From assembly GCA_026126215.1 (NCBI GenBank), contig JAHCJQ010000011.1, forward strand, positions 1 through 54,133: DNA of 54,133 nucleotides. The letters are read 5' to 3'. Under the pieces are notes generated by a model that ran no database searches, was not told the DNA's origin, and was given only the letters and a program-made list of their open reading frames with translations. This stretch comes from Alphaproteobacteria bacterium (GTDB taxonomy: Bacteria > Pseudomonadota > Alphaproteobacteria > Ferrovibrionales > Ferrovibrionaceae). This document shows, piece after piece, positions 36,947-44,553 of the stretch. The stretch's first letter is position 1, and each line of letters begins with the position of its first letter. Both the position numbers and the translations under genes were made by a program.

Positions 36947-38149
36947 ATGGCAAGTGGCATCAGGGACAGGGTCGCTATCCTCGGCATGGGCTGCTCGAAA
37001 TTCGGCGAGCGTTGGAACGACGATGCCGAAGATCTCATGGTCGAGGCGTACGAGGAATGCCTGGCGGATGCCGGCATCGGCACCGAACAGATCCAGGCGG
37101 CATGGCTCGCCACCGCCATCGAGGATTTCCATGTCGGGAAGTCCGGCGTGCCTCTGTCGGTCGCCCTGCGTCTGCCCTTCATTCCGGTGACGCGCGTCGA
37201 GAATTTCTGCGCCTCAGGTTCCGAGGCGCTGCGCGGCGCGGTCTATGCCGTTGCATCGGGCGCCTGCGATATCGCGCTGGCGCTTGGCGTGGAGAAGCTC
37301 AAGGACACCGGCTATGGCGGCCTGCCGCAGAGATCGCGCGGGGTGCTCAACTCCATGTGGTGGGCGAATTATTCGGCGCCGGGCTCCTTCGCCCAGCTTG
37401 CCGCCGCCTATTCCGCCAAGCATGGTGTCGATCCCGGTGACCTGAAGCGGGCGATCGCGCAGGTTTCGGTGAAAAGTCATGACAACGGCTCGCGCAATCC
37501 GAAGGCTCACCTGCGCAACAAGGTCACGCTCGACCAGGTGATGCAGGCGCCGATGGTTGCCTCGCCGCTCGGTCTCTACGATTGCTGCGGCGTATCCGAC
37601 GGTTCGGCATGCGCCATCGTCACCACGCCCGAGATCGCCCGCTCGCTCGGCAAGACCGACCTGGTCACGGTGAAGGCCCTGCAGCTCGCGGTCTCGAACG
37701 GCACCGAGTCCGGGCATTCGAGCTGGGACGGCAGCCATTTCATGACCGCGCGCATTGCGGCAAAGCGCGCCTATGCCGAGGCAGGGATAAAGGATCCGCG
37801 CAAGGAGATCAGCCTGGCGGAAGTCCATGACTGTTTCTCCGTTACCGAACTGGTGACGATGGAGGATCTTTTCCTGTCGCCGGAAGGCGGGGCGATCAAG
37901 GACGTGCTCGATGGCTTTTACAATGCCGATGGCGGGCTGCCCTGCCAGATCGATGGCGGGCTGAAATGCTTCGGTCACCCGATCGGCGCGTCCGGTCTGC
38001 GCATGATCTACGAGATGTACCTGCAGTTACTCGGCCGGGCGGGCCCCCGCCAGACGAAGGATCCGCGCTTTGGCCTTACCCACAATCTGGGCGGCGCGCC
38101 GCATCAGAATGTCTGCAGCGTGGCGATCATCGGCCGGTACGGAGAGTGA
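36947..38149 (+). CDS. SCP2-type thiolase (acetyl-CoA acetyltransferase family)
   Basis: The 400-residue thiolase has the SCP-x/lipid-transfer type sequence. The nucleophilic cysteine is C88 in VENFCASGSEAL; HDCFSVTE near 303 and CFGHPIGASG near 343 complete the active site. AAGGAGG precedes the ATG, three bases after the DUF35 fusion gene. Homologues need DUF35 partners (as Ltp2 with ChsH2 in sterol side-chain degradation) for retro-aldol or thiolytic cleavage, matching the gene before it. Confidence 0.92.
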   Translation: MASGIRDRVAILGMGCSKFGERWNDDAEDLMVEAYEECLADAGIGTEQIQAAWLATAIEDFHVGKSGVPLSVALRLPFIPVTRVENFCASGSEALRGAVYAVASGACDIALALGVEKLKDTGYGGLPQRSRGVLNSMWWANYSAPGSFAQLAAAYSAKHGVDPGDLKRAIAQVSVKSHDNGSRNPKAHLRNKVTLDQVMQAPMVASPLGLYDCCGVSDGSACAIVTTPEIARSLGKTDLVTVKALQLAVSNGTESGHSSWDGSHFMTARIAAKRAYAEAGIKDPRKEISLAEVHDCFSVTELVTMEDLFLSPEGGAIKDVLDGFYNADGGLPCQIDGGLKCFGHPIGASGLRMIYEMYLQLLGRAGPRQTKDPRFGLTHNLGGAPHQNVCSVAIIGRYGE

Positions 38150-38167
38150 AGTTCAGGGAGTAGTTGA

Positions 38168-39073
38168 ATGCTTGCGGGCAGGGTTTGCGTTGTGACCGGC
38201 GGCGGCCGGGGTATCGGCCGCGAGATCGCCCTTGCGATGGCCCGTGCCGGGGCGGCCGTGGTGGTGAATGACCTGGGCAGCGACGAGTCGGGGGAGGGGC
38301 AGGACGCCTCTCCCGCCCAGGCTGTCGTCAACGAGATTGTTGCTGGCGGCGGACAGGCGGTCGCCAACGGCGATTCAGTCGCGGGATGGGAATCGGCCCG
38401 GCGCATCGTGCGGGCGGCCCTGGACAGTTTCGGCCGCGTCGATTGCGTGGTCAACAATGCCGGCATTCTACGCGACGCCATTTTTCACAAGATGACCGAA
38501 GCCGAGTTCGATGCGGTGATCGCCGTGCATCTCAAGGGGAGCTTCTGCGTGGCGCGGGCGGCAGCGGAGCATTTCCGCGCGCAAGGGTCGGGCAGTTTCG
38601 TACACATGACGTCGAATTCCGGCCTGGTGGGCAATGTAGGGCAGGCCAATTACGCGGCGGCCAAGATGGGCATCGTGGGCCTGTCGAAATCGATTGCGCT
38701 AGACATGAAGCGCTTCGGCGTGCGCTCGAACTGCATATCGCCGACCGCCTGGAGCCGTCTTACCGGCACGGTGCCGAGCGAGACGGAGGATCAGAAGAAG
38801 CGGCTTGCGCGCATCATGCAGATGACGCCGGCCAAGATCGCGCCGGTCGCGGTCTATCTCGCGTCCGACCAGGCGAAAGACGTGACCGGGCAGATATTCG
38901 CCGTCCGGCATAACGAGATCTTTCTCATGAGCCAGTCGCGCCCCCTTAGGTCGGTGCATCGGGACGGCGGCTGGACGCCAGAAGCGGTTGCCGAGCACGC
39001 GATGCCGGCGCTGCGGTCGACTTTTGTGCCCCTGGACCGGTCTGCAGACGTATTCAGCTGGGATCCGGTCTGA
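38168..39073 (+). CDS. SDR 3-hydroxyacyl-CoA dehydrogenase, MFE-2 (HSD17B4) N-domain type
   Basis: A 301-residue classical SDR with TGGGRGIG (10-17), NDLG (34-37) followed by the insert typical of peroxisomal multifunctional enzyme type 2, NNAG (96-99), and an intact active site with Y162 and K166 (NYAAAKMG). MFE-2 dehydrogenases oxidise 3-hydroxyacyl-CoAs of branched and sterol chains, which fits the racemase, dehydrogenase and SCP2 thiolase nearby. It closes the operon; its stop lies in the loop of a hairpin. Confidence 0.9.
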   Translation: MLAGRVCVVTGGGRGIGREIALAMARAGAAVVVNDLGSDESGEGQDASPAQAVVNEIVAGGGQAVANGDSVAGWESARRIVRAALDSFGRVDCVVNNAGILRDAIFHKMTEAEFDAVIAVHLKGSFCVARAAAEHFRAQGSGSFVHMTSNSGLVGNVGQANYAAAKMGIVGLSKSIALDMKRFGVRSNCISPTAWSRLTGTVPSETEDQKKRLARIMQMTPAKIAPVAVYLASDQAKDVTGQIFAVRHNEIFLMSQSRPLRSVHRDGGWTPEAVAEHAMPALRSTFVPLDRSADVFSWDPV

Positions 39074-39084
39074 GGACCGGATCC
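39061..39084. terminator. Perfect 10-bp hairpin with the SDR stop codon in its loop
   Basis: GGATCCGGTC (39061-39070) and GACCGGATCC (39075-39084) pair perfectly around TGAG; the TGA is the stop of the SDR gene. No T-run follows, so it is probably a Rho-independent-like block, an RNA-stability element, or both, separating the two operons. Confidence 0.6.
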
Positions 39085-39147
39085 TGAACTGCCAGGAAAT
39101 CTGCGGGCCAGGCGGAACGCGCATTGACTCGTGGCTTGTGTCTCTTG

Positions 39148-39160
39148 ATACTGATACAAA
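39148..39160 (+). promoter_or_regulatory. Promoter element of the second operon (extended -10-like)
   Basis: ATACTGATACAAA contains TG-A-TACAAA, a weaker extended -10, and the exact 12-mer also present before 32940. TGATAC occurs twice in tandem (39146-39157). Further upstream TTGACT-17-GATACT is an alternative sigma-70 pair (39125-39153). The leader to the ATG at 39236 would be about 70-75 bases. Confidence 0.45.
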
Positions 39161-39235
39161 ATTAAATAATTGTCCCTGATCAAGGCATAAGTACACAAAC
39201 AAAGTGTCGGGGACACAACCCGGGAGGAGCCGGTC

Positions 39236-40279
39236 ATGAGAGGGACCTTCATCAAGCATTGCCTAGCCGTGTTGGGAATCTCGCTCGCCGTCGCGACCGT
39301 TGCGCCGGCGGCGGAAGCGCAGGGGCGCAAATTCTCGATCGTCATCGGCTCGACCAGCTTCGCCTTCTTTCCCATTTACGTTGCCCATGGTTCGGGGTTC
39401 TTCAAGGACGAGGGGCTGGACGTGGACATCGTCAATGTCCCCGCGAACGCCACGCCTGTAGCCGCCATTCTTTCCGGCAACGCGGACATCGCCGGCCTCG
39501 GCACCCAAGCGGCATTTTCGGCGCTCGACAAGGGACAGCCGCTACGCATCGTCATGCCGATCATGAACGAGTACACCTCGACGATCTTTGCGCACAAGGA
39601 CGTGCTGAAGCAGAAGGGCGTCAGCCGCCAATCGCCGCTCAAGGATCGCGTCGAGGCCATGCGGGGGCTGAAGCTGGCGTCGACCGCGATCGGCGCCGGA
39701 CCGCACCTGATGTACAAGTACCTGTTTGCCAAGTATGCGAATGGCACTGATGTCGACAAGGTCGCGGAGGTCGTGCCGATCGGAAATGCCGGCGAGACGC
39801 TGGCCGGGATGCAGCGCGGCATCGTCCATGTCAGCGCTTTCTCTCCGCCGGTAGCCGAGAAAGCGGTGGCGGACGGCTTTGCCGAGATTCTCATCGACTT
39901 CATCGGCGGCGATGTTCCGGAGATCAAGGGCTCGGTCTATATCATCCTCGCGGCGACGGAAGAAAAGCTGAAGAGGGACCCCGAGGGCGTACGCGCGTTC
40001 ATCCGTGCCATGCACCGGGCGAACCAGCTCGCGAAAACCGACCTGATGAAGGCCGGCGAGGCGGCGCAGCCTTTCATGCGCAACATGCAGTCGGATCTAT
40101 ATGGCCTTGGGGTGAAGGCGATCGGCCCGGCATTGCCGACGGAACCCACAGTTTCCGTAGATGGTCTCAAGAGATTCATGAGCCTGCTCGAGGTCGGCGG
40201 CTACAAGTACAAGGTCGATTATGAGAAGGCGATCGCCAACGATCTGGTGAAGCAGGCCATCGCCGAAGCAAAGAAGTAA
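39236..40279 (+). CDS. ABC substrate-binding protein, NitT/TauT (NMT1/SsuA-like), copy 1
   Basis: A 347-residue secreted protein with a Sec signal peptide ending near AEAQG (~29). The NMT1-like fold shows in FAFFPIYVAHGSGFFKDEGLDVDIV (near 41-65) and AAILSGNADIAGLG (near 75-88). GGGAGGAG precedes the ATG. The matching ATPase and permease genes are 8 kb downstream in the same operon (47464, 48247). The gene at 40296 encodes a close paralogue. Confidence 0.92.
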   Translation: MRGTFIKHCLAVLGISLAVATVAPAAEAQGRKFSIVIGSTSFAFFPIYVAHGSGFFKDEGLDVDIVNVPANATPVAAILSGNADIAGLGTQAAFSALDKGQPLRIVMPIMNEYTSTIFAHKDVLKQKGVSRQSPLKDRVEAMRGLKLASTAIGAGPHLMYKYLFAKYANGTDVDKVAEVVPIGNAGETLAGMQRGIVHVSAFSPPVAEKAVADGFAEILIDFIGGDVPEIKGSVYIILAATEEKLKRDPEGVRAFIRAMHRANQLAKTDLMKAGEAAQPFMRNMQSDLYGLGVKAIGPALPTEPTVSVDGLKRFMSLLEVGGYKYKVDYEKAIANDLVKQAIAEAKK

Positions 40280-40295
40280 CCGGGGAGCATTCAAC

Positions 40296-41342
40296 ATGAG
40301 CAAGCATTTTGGCCGCCGCGTCTTTCTTGCCCTCGGTATCGCGGGCCTCGCGCTGACGGCGGGCGGGCCGGCGAGCGCCGCCGATCCGAAACTCTCGGTG
40401 GTCCTGTCCTCGACAAGCTTTGCCTGGCTGCCGCTCTACGTGGCCGACGGGGCCGGTTTCTTCAAGGACGAGAAGGTCGATGTCGCCATCAGCAACGTCA
40501 AGGATGGCGCGGCGGTGGTCACGGCAATCCTCTCCAACAACGCCGACATCGCAGGTGTGGGTGCCAATGCCATCTTCGCCGCACGGGACAAGAAGCAGCC
40601 CGTGCAGCTCCTGACGCCCATGTCGACCGAGTACACCTCGGTCATCTTCGGGCGAAAGGAGTATTTCGAGAAGAAGGGCATCACCGCCAAGTCCTCCCTT
40701 GAAGAGAAGGTGATGGCGCTGAAGGGTGCCAAGATCGGCGTGATCTACTTCAACGGCGCCCAGCACACGATGTTCCGCTTCCTGATGTCGAAGTATGGCA
40801 ATGCCAATCTGGATCAGGTGGCGGAAGTAACGCCGGTCGGTGATGCCGGCGCCACCCTGGCCGCGATGACCAGGGGCATGGTAGATGTGACCGCCTTCTC
40901 GCCGCCCGTGCCGCAGCGTGCCGAGACGGAGGGTTTCGGCATGACGCTGATCGATCCGATCAAGGGTGAGCTGCCGGCCACGCGTGGCATGGTATTCACG
41001 GCGATGGCAGTGACGGAAGCCGTGGCCAAGAGCAAAAAGAGCGAGCTTTCGGCATTCATCCGCGCCATTGACCGCGCCAACCGGCTGATCCACTCCGATA
41101 CGGATAAAGCCGGACAGGCGGCGCGCAAGCACATGGCCAGCATGCAGTCGGCGCTCTACGAGACCGGCGTGCGGGCGATGGTGCCGGCGACGCCCAAGTC
41201 GCCTGAAGTCTCCATCCAGGGCCTCAAGACATACTACGAACTGCTCAAGTTCGGTGGCGAGAAGTATGCCCAGGGGGATTTCGATTTCGAGGCCGCAGTG
41301 GTCAACGAACTCGTCCGCGAGGCGGTGAAGGGCAACAGCTAG
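40296..41342 (+). CDS. ABC substrate-binding protein, NitT/TauT type, copy 2
   Basis: A 348-residue paralogue of the preceding gene: signal peptide to about GPASAAD, then SSTSFAWLPLYVADGAGFFKDEKVD, AILSNNADIAGVGANAIF and TEYTSVIFGRKEYFEKKGI, each aligning with copy 1. Two binding proteins for one permease suggest a pair of related ligands. It is 16 bases after copy 1 and 23 bases before the first of three ligases. Confidence 0.92.
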   Translation: MSKHFGRRVFLALGIAGLALTAGGPASAADPKLSVVLSSTSFAWLPLYVADGAGFFKDEKVDVAISNVKDGAAVVTAILSNNADIAGVGANAIFAARDKKQPVQLLTPMSTEYTSVIFGRKEYFEKKGITAKSSLEEKVMALKGAKIGVIYFNGAQHTMFRFLMSKYGNANLDQVAEVTPVGDAGATLAAMTRGMVDVTAFSPPVPQRAETEGFGMTLIDPIKGELPATRGMVFTAMAVTEAVAKSKKSELSAFIRAIDRANRLIHSDTDKAGQAARKHMASMQSALYETGVRAMVPATPKSPEVSIQGLKTYYELLKFGGEKYAQGDFDFEAAVVNELVREAVKGNS

Positions 41343-41365
41343 GGACGAAGACGATTTCCCGTATC

Positions 41366-42961
41366 ATGACCGACACGAGCCTGAATCCATTCGTTGGAGC
41401 GACGTATGCAAGCGCCCTGCGGGAAATCGCAGGGCGCTTCGGCGACAATGTTGCGCTTGTCTATAGCGGTCGCCGCTGGACGTTTTCAGAGGTTCTGCAG
41501 GAGATCGACCGGGCTGCGGCGCGGCTCTGGTCGCTTGGCCTGCGTGCCGGGGACAAGGTCTCGATCTGGCTTCCGAACCGGCCGGAGTTCCTCTGGTACT
41601 GGCTCGGTGCGTCCCGCTCGGGGCTTGTTGCGGTGGTTCTCAACACCCGATTGAAGGCCGATGAAGCGGCTTACCAGATTGGTCAGTCGGACAGTGTCGC
41701 CGTGATCGTGCCGGGCGATGGCGCGTTCCGGGATTTCCTCGGCGATGTCATGTCCATCAGGGACGCCCTGCCGATGCTCCGCCATGTCATCGCGCTCGAT
41801 CCGACTTCCGCCTCGGACGTGATCGTCTGGCCGGCAGCAGGCGATGAAACCCTTCGGCCGGCGCTCGAAGCGAGCGATCCGGAAGCGCCGGCGCTCATAT
41901 CCTACAGTTCCGGCACGACTGCGCTGCCGAAGGGCGCCCTGATCACTCATTGTGTCTTTCGCAAGGCCTGGGACATCGGTATCCGGGTGGATATGACAGA
42001 GCGCGACCGGCTGATAATGGCGATCCCCCTGTTCGGCTCCATGGCTATGATGAATGGCATCCTGCCGTTCTGGGCGCGCGGGGCAGGGGTCGTTCTGGCA
42101 GAGCGTTTCGACACGGACAGTTTCACCGCGCTCGTGCAGGAGGAGCGCTGCACCATGGCGCATCTGCTGCCGCCGATGATCCTGGCGCTTGCTCGGCTTC
42201 CCGACGTGGAGATTGCACGGCTGGCCAGTCTCCGCGTCGGTTTCGTCCTCTCCAACGATCAGGAGATTCTGGCGCTGGTGGCCGACCGGCTTCGGATTGC
42301 CGGCGTCATGACCGGCTATGGCCTGACGGAATTCACCACGGTCGCCACCCGCAACCGTTGGGACGACCCGCGCGAGGCACGCTTCGAGACGCAAGGATAT
42401 GCGCTGCCGGATGTGGAGATCCGCGTGGTCGATCCGGAAACCGGTGCCGATTGCGCGCCGGGCACTGTCGGCGAGGTGCTCCTGCGCGGTTACTGCCTGA
42501 TGAAGGGCTACTACAAGAAGCCTGCCGAGACTGCCCGCGCCATCGACAAGGATGGCTGGTTCCACACCGGGGATGGGGCGTTCCTGCGCGCCGATGGGCG
42601 CCTCACCTTCTGTTACCGTCTGGGAGACGGTTACAAGACGAATGGTTTCAACGTGGCGCCGGCCGAAATCGAGAGCGCGATCCGGCGGCACCCGGACGTG
42701 GCCGATGTGGCGGTCTATGGACGCCGCGATCCGGCCGCCGGCGAGGTCGGGGTCGCGTGTATCGTCCCGCGCGAGGGTGCCGGGATCGAGGAGGCGGCGA
42801 TGCTGGATTTCCTTCGACCGATCCTCGCTTCCTACAAGATGCCCCGGCACGTGGTGAGCGTGCCGACTTTGCCGCGCACCGCCGGAACAGGAAAGGTGCA
42901 GCTTTTCGCGCTTCGCGAACAGGTCGAGCCGTCGCTGCCCAAGGTGAAGGCGCTGGCATGA
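41366..42961 (+). CDS. AMP-dependent acyl-CoA ligase (paralogue 2 of 5)
   Basis: A 531-residue adenylating enzyme, the first of three tandem ligases. A3 is YSSGTTALPKGA, A5 YGLTEFTTVATRN (so the common TES/TET motif is TEF), A7/A8 YYKKPAETARAIDKDGWFHTGDGAFLRADGRL, and A10 ends TAGTGKVQLFALRE. The stop overlaps the next ligase by 4 bases. It differs most from the other two at A5, which lines the substrate pocket, so a different acid is likely. Confidence 0.92.
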   Translation: MTDTSLNPFVGATYASALREIAGRFGDNVALVYSGRRWTFSEVLQEIDRAAARLWSLGLRAGDKVSIWLPNRPEFLWYWLGASRSGLVAVVLNTRLKADEAAYQIGQSDSVAVIVPGDGAFRDFLGDVMSIRDALPMLRHVIALDPTSASDVIVWPAAGDETLRPALEASDPEAPALISYSSGTTALPKGALITHCVFRKAWDIGIRVDMTERDRLIMAIPLFGSMAMMNGILPFWARGAGVVLAERFDTDSFTALVQEERCTMAHLLPPMILALARLPDVEIARLASLRVGFVLSNDQEILALVADRLRIAGVMTGYGLTEFTTVATRNRWDDPREARFETQGYALPDVEIRVVDPETGADCAPGTVGEVLLRGYCLMKGYYKKPAETARAIDKDGWFHTGDGAFLRADGRLTFCYRLGDGYKTNGFNVAPAEIESAIRRHPDVADVAVYGRRDPAAGEVGVACIVPREGAGIEEAAMLDFLRPILASYKMPRHVVSVPTLPRTAGTGKVQLFALREQVEPSLPKVKALA

Positions 42962-44553
42962 ACCCGTTCCGCGACCTGACCTTTGGCGCCTCGCTGCGTC
43001 ATCTCGCTGCGACCTTCGGCAGGCGCGAGGCCCTTGTGTTCAAGGGTCGACGCTGGAAATTCAGCGATGTTAAGGACGAAGTGGATGCGGCGGCGCGCCG
43101 GCTCGGGACGCTCGGGCTCTCACAGGGCGACAAGGTGGCGCTCTGGCTGCCGAACCGGCCTGAGTTCCTGTGGTACTGGCTCGCCGCCGGCCAGATAGGT
43201 CTGGTGGCGGTCATGCTCAATACCCGTCTCAAGCGCGAGGAGGCGACGTATCAGCTCGGTCAATCGGATTCCCGAGCCGTAATTCTGCCAGGCCCTGGGG
43301 CTTTCAGGGATTTTCTCGGCGAGGTCATGGCCATACGCGCCGACCTTCCGAAACTGCGTCATGTCGTGGCGCTCGATCCGCCCGGCCCCGGCGCCGCCGC
43401 GCACATCCTCGACTGGTCGGGAGCAACGGACCCCTCACTCCCGCTGCCCGAGGAGGCGCGCGACCCGGAGGCACCGGTCCTGATCGCTTACAGTTCGGGT
43501 ACGACGGCGCTGCCAAAAGGCGCGATGCTGACGCACTGCCTCTTCCGCAAGGCGTGGGACCATGGACCGAGGTTTGGCCAGACCGAAGATGACCGGCTGT
43601 TCCTCTGCGTGCCGCTCTTCGGCATTCTCTCAACCGTCAATGGCGTGCTCACCTTCTGGTCCCGCGGCTCGGCGGTCGTGCTGACGGAGCGCTTCGAGCC
43701 GCGCGAAGCACTGCAGCTCTTGCAGGAGGAACGCTGCACGGCGGCCTATCTGCTCCCGCTGATGCTCGACCAGATGCTGGCGGAACCGGATTTCCGCAAG
43801 TTCGATCTCTCGCGCCTGCGCACCGGCATTGTGGTCGCCACGGATCCCGCCGTACTGCGCCGCGCCGCCAGTGAACTGGGCATGCACGGCCTCATCACCA
43901 GCTTCGGCATGACCGAGACCAGTTCGGCCGTGACTCGAACATTTGCCAGTGATCCGCTGGAGGTCCGTGCCACCTCGCATGGCACGGAGCTGCCCGACAT
44001 CGAGGTCCGCGTCGCCGACCCGGAGACCAACGCGCCGCTGCCCGACGACACATATGGCGAATTGCAGGTGCGCGGCTACTGCGTCATGAAAGGCTACTAC
44101 AACAAGCCGGAGGAGACGGCGCGCAGCTTCACGCCCGATGGCTGGTTCAAGACCGGCGATGGTGGCGTGCGCCGCGCCGATGGCACGTTCCAGTTCCAGC
44201 GTCGCCTCAAGGATGGCTACAAGTACAACGGATTCAATGTCTCGACGCCGGAAGTCGAGGCGGTTCTAAGCCAGCATCCCGAGGTGCAGGCCGTGGCCGT
44301 CTTCGGCCTGCCGGACCGTTCGCACGGAGAGGTCGGGACGGCATTCGTCATTCCGCGCCCGGGGACCGCGATCCGCCTCGACCCATCCTCCGTTATCGAA
44401 TTTCTCAAGCCGCGCCTGGCCTCCTACAAGATTCCGAAACATGTGTTCGTCGTGGAGGAGTTTCCTCTGACTGCGGGAACCGGGAAAGTGCAGAAGTTCA
44501 AGTTGCGGGAGATCGCCGAGGCGCGGCTTGCCGGAGCCGTCGACCATGCCTGA
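42958..44553 (+). CDS. AMP-dependent acyl-CoA ligase (paralogue 3 of 5)
   Basis: A 531-residue ligase starting MNPFRDLTFGASLRHLAATF, closest in look to the one at 20803 (both share KGxRxWxFxDVKxE, DHGPRF and YGKL-type spacing). A3 is YSSGTTALPKGA, A5 FGMTETSSAVTRTF, A8 FKTGDGGVRRADGTFQFQRR and A10 TAGTGKVQKFKLRE. The overlap with both neighbours (ATGA upstream, 8 bases downstream) points to translational coupling of three ligases. Confidence 0.92.
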   Translation: MNPFRDLTFGASLRHLAATFGRREALVFKGRRWKFSDVKDEVDAAARRLGTLGLSQGDKVALWLPNRPEFLWYWLAAGQIGLVAVMLNTRLKREEATYQLGQSDSRAVILPGPGAFRDFLGEVMAIRADLPKLRHVVALDPPGPGAAAHILDWSGATDPSLPLPEEARDPEAPVLIAYSSGTTALPKGAMLTHCLFRKAWDHGPRFGQTEDDRLFLCVPLFGILSTVNGVLTFWSRGSAVVLTERFEPREALQLLQEERCTAAYLLPLMLDQMLAEPDFRKFDLSRLRTGIVVATDPAVLRRAASELGMHGLITSFGMTETSSAVTRTFASDPLEVRATSHGTELPDIEVRVADPETNAPLPDDTYGELQVRGYCVMKGYYNKPEETARSFTPDGWFKTGDGGVRRADGTFQFQRRLKDGYKYNGFNVSTPEVEAVLSQHPEVQAVAVFGLPDRSHGEVGTAFVIPRPGTAIRLDPSSVIEFLKPRLASYKIPKHVFVVEEFPLTAGTGKVQKFKLREIAEARLAGAVDHA

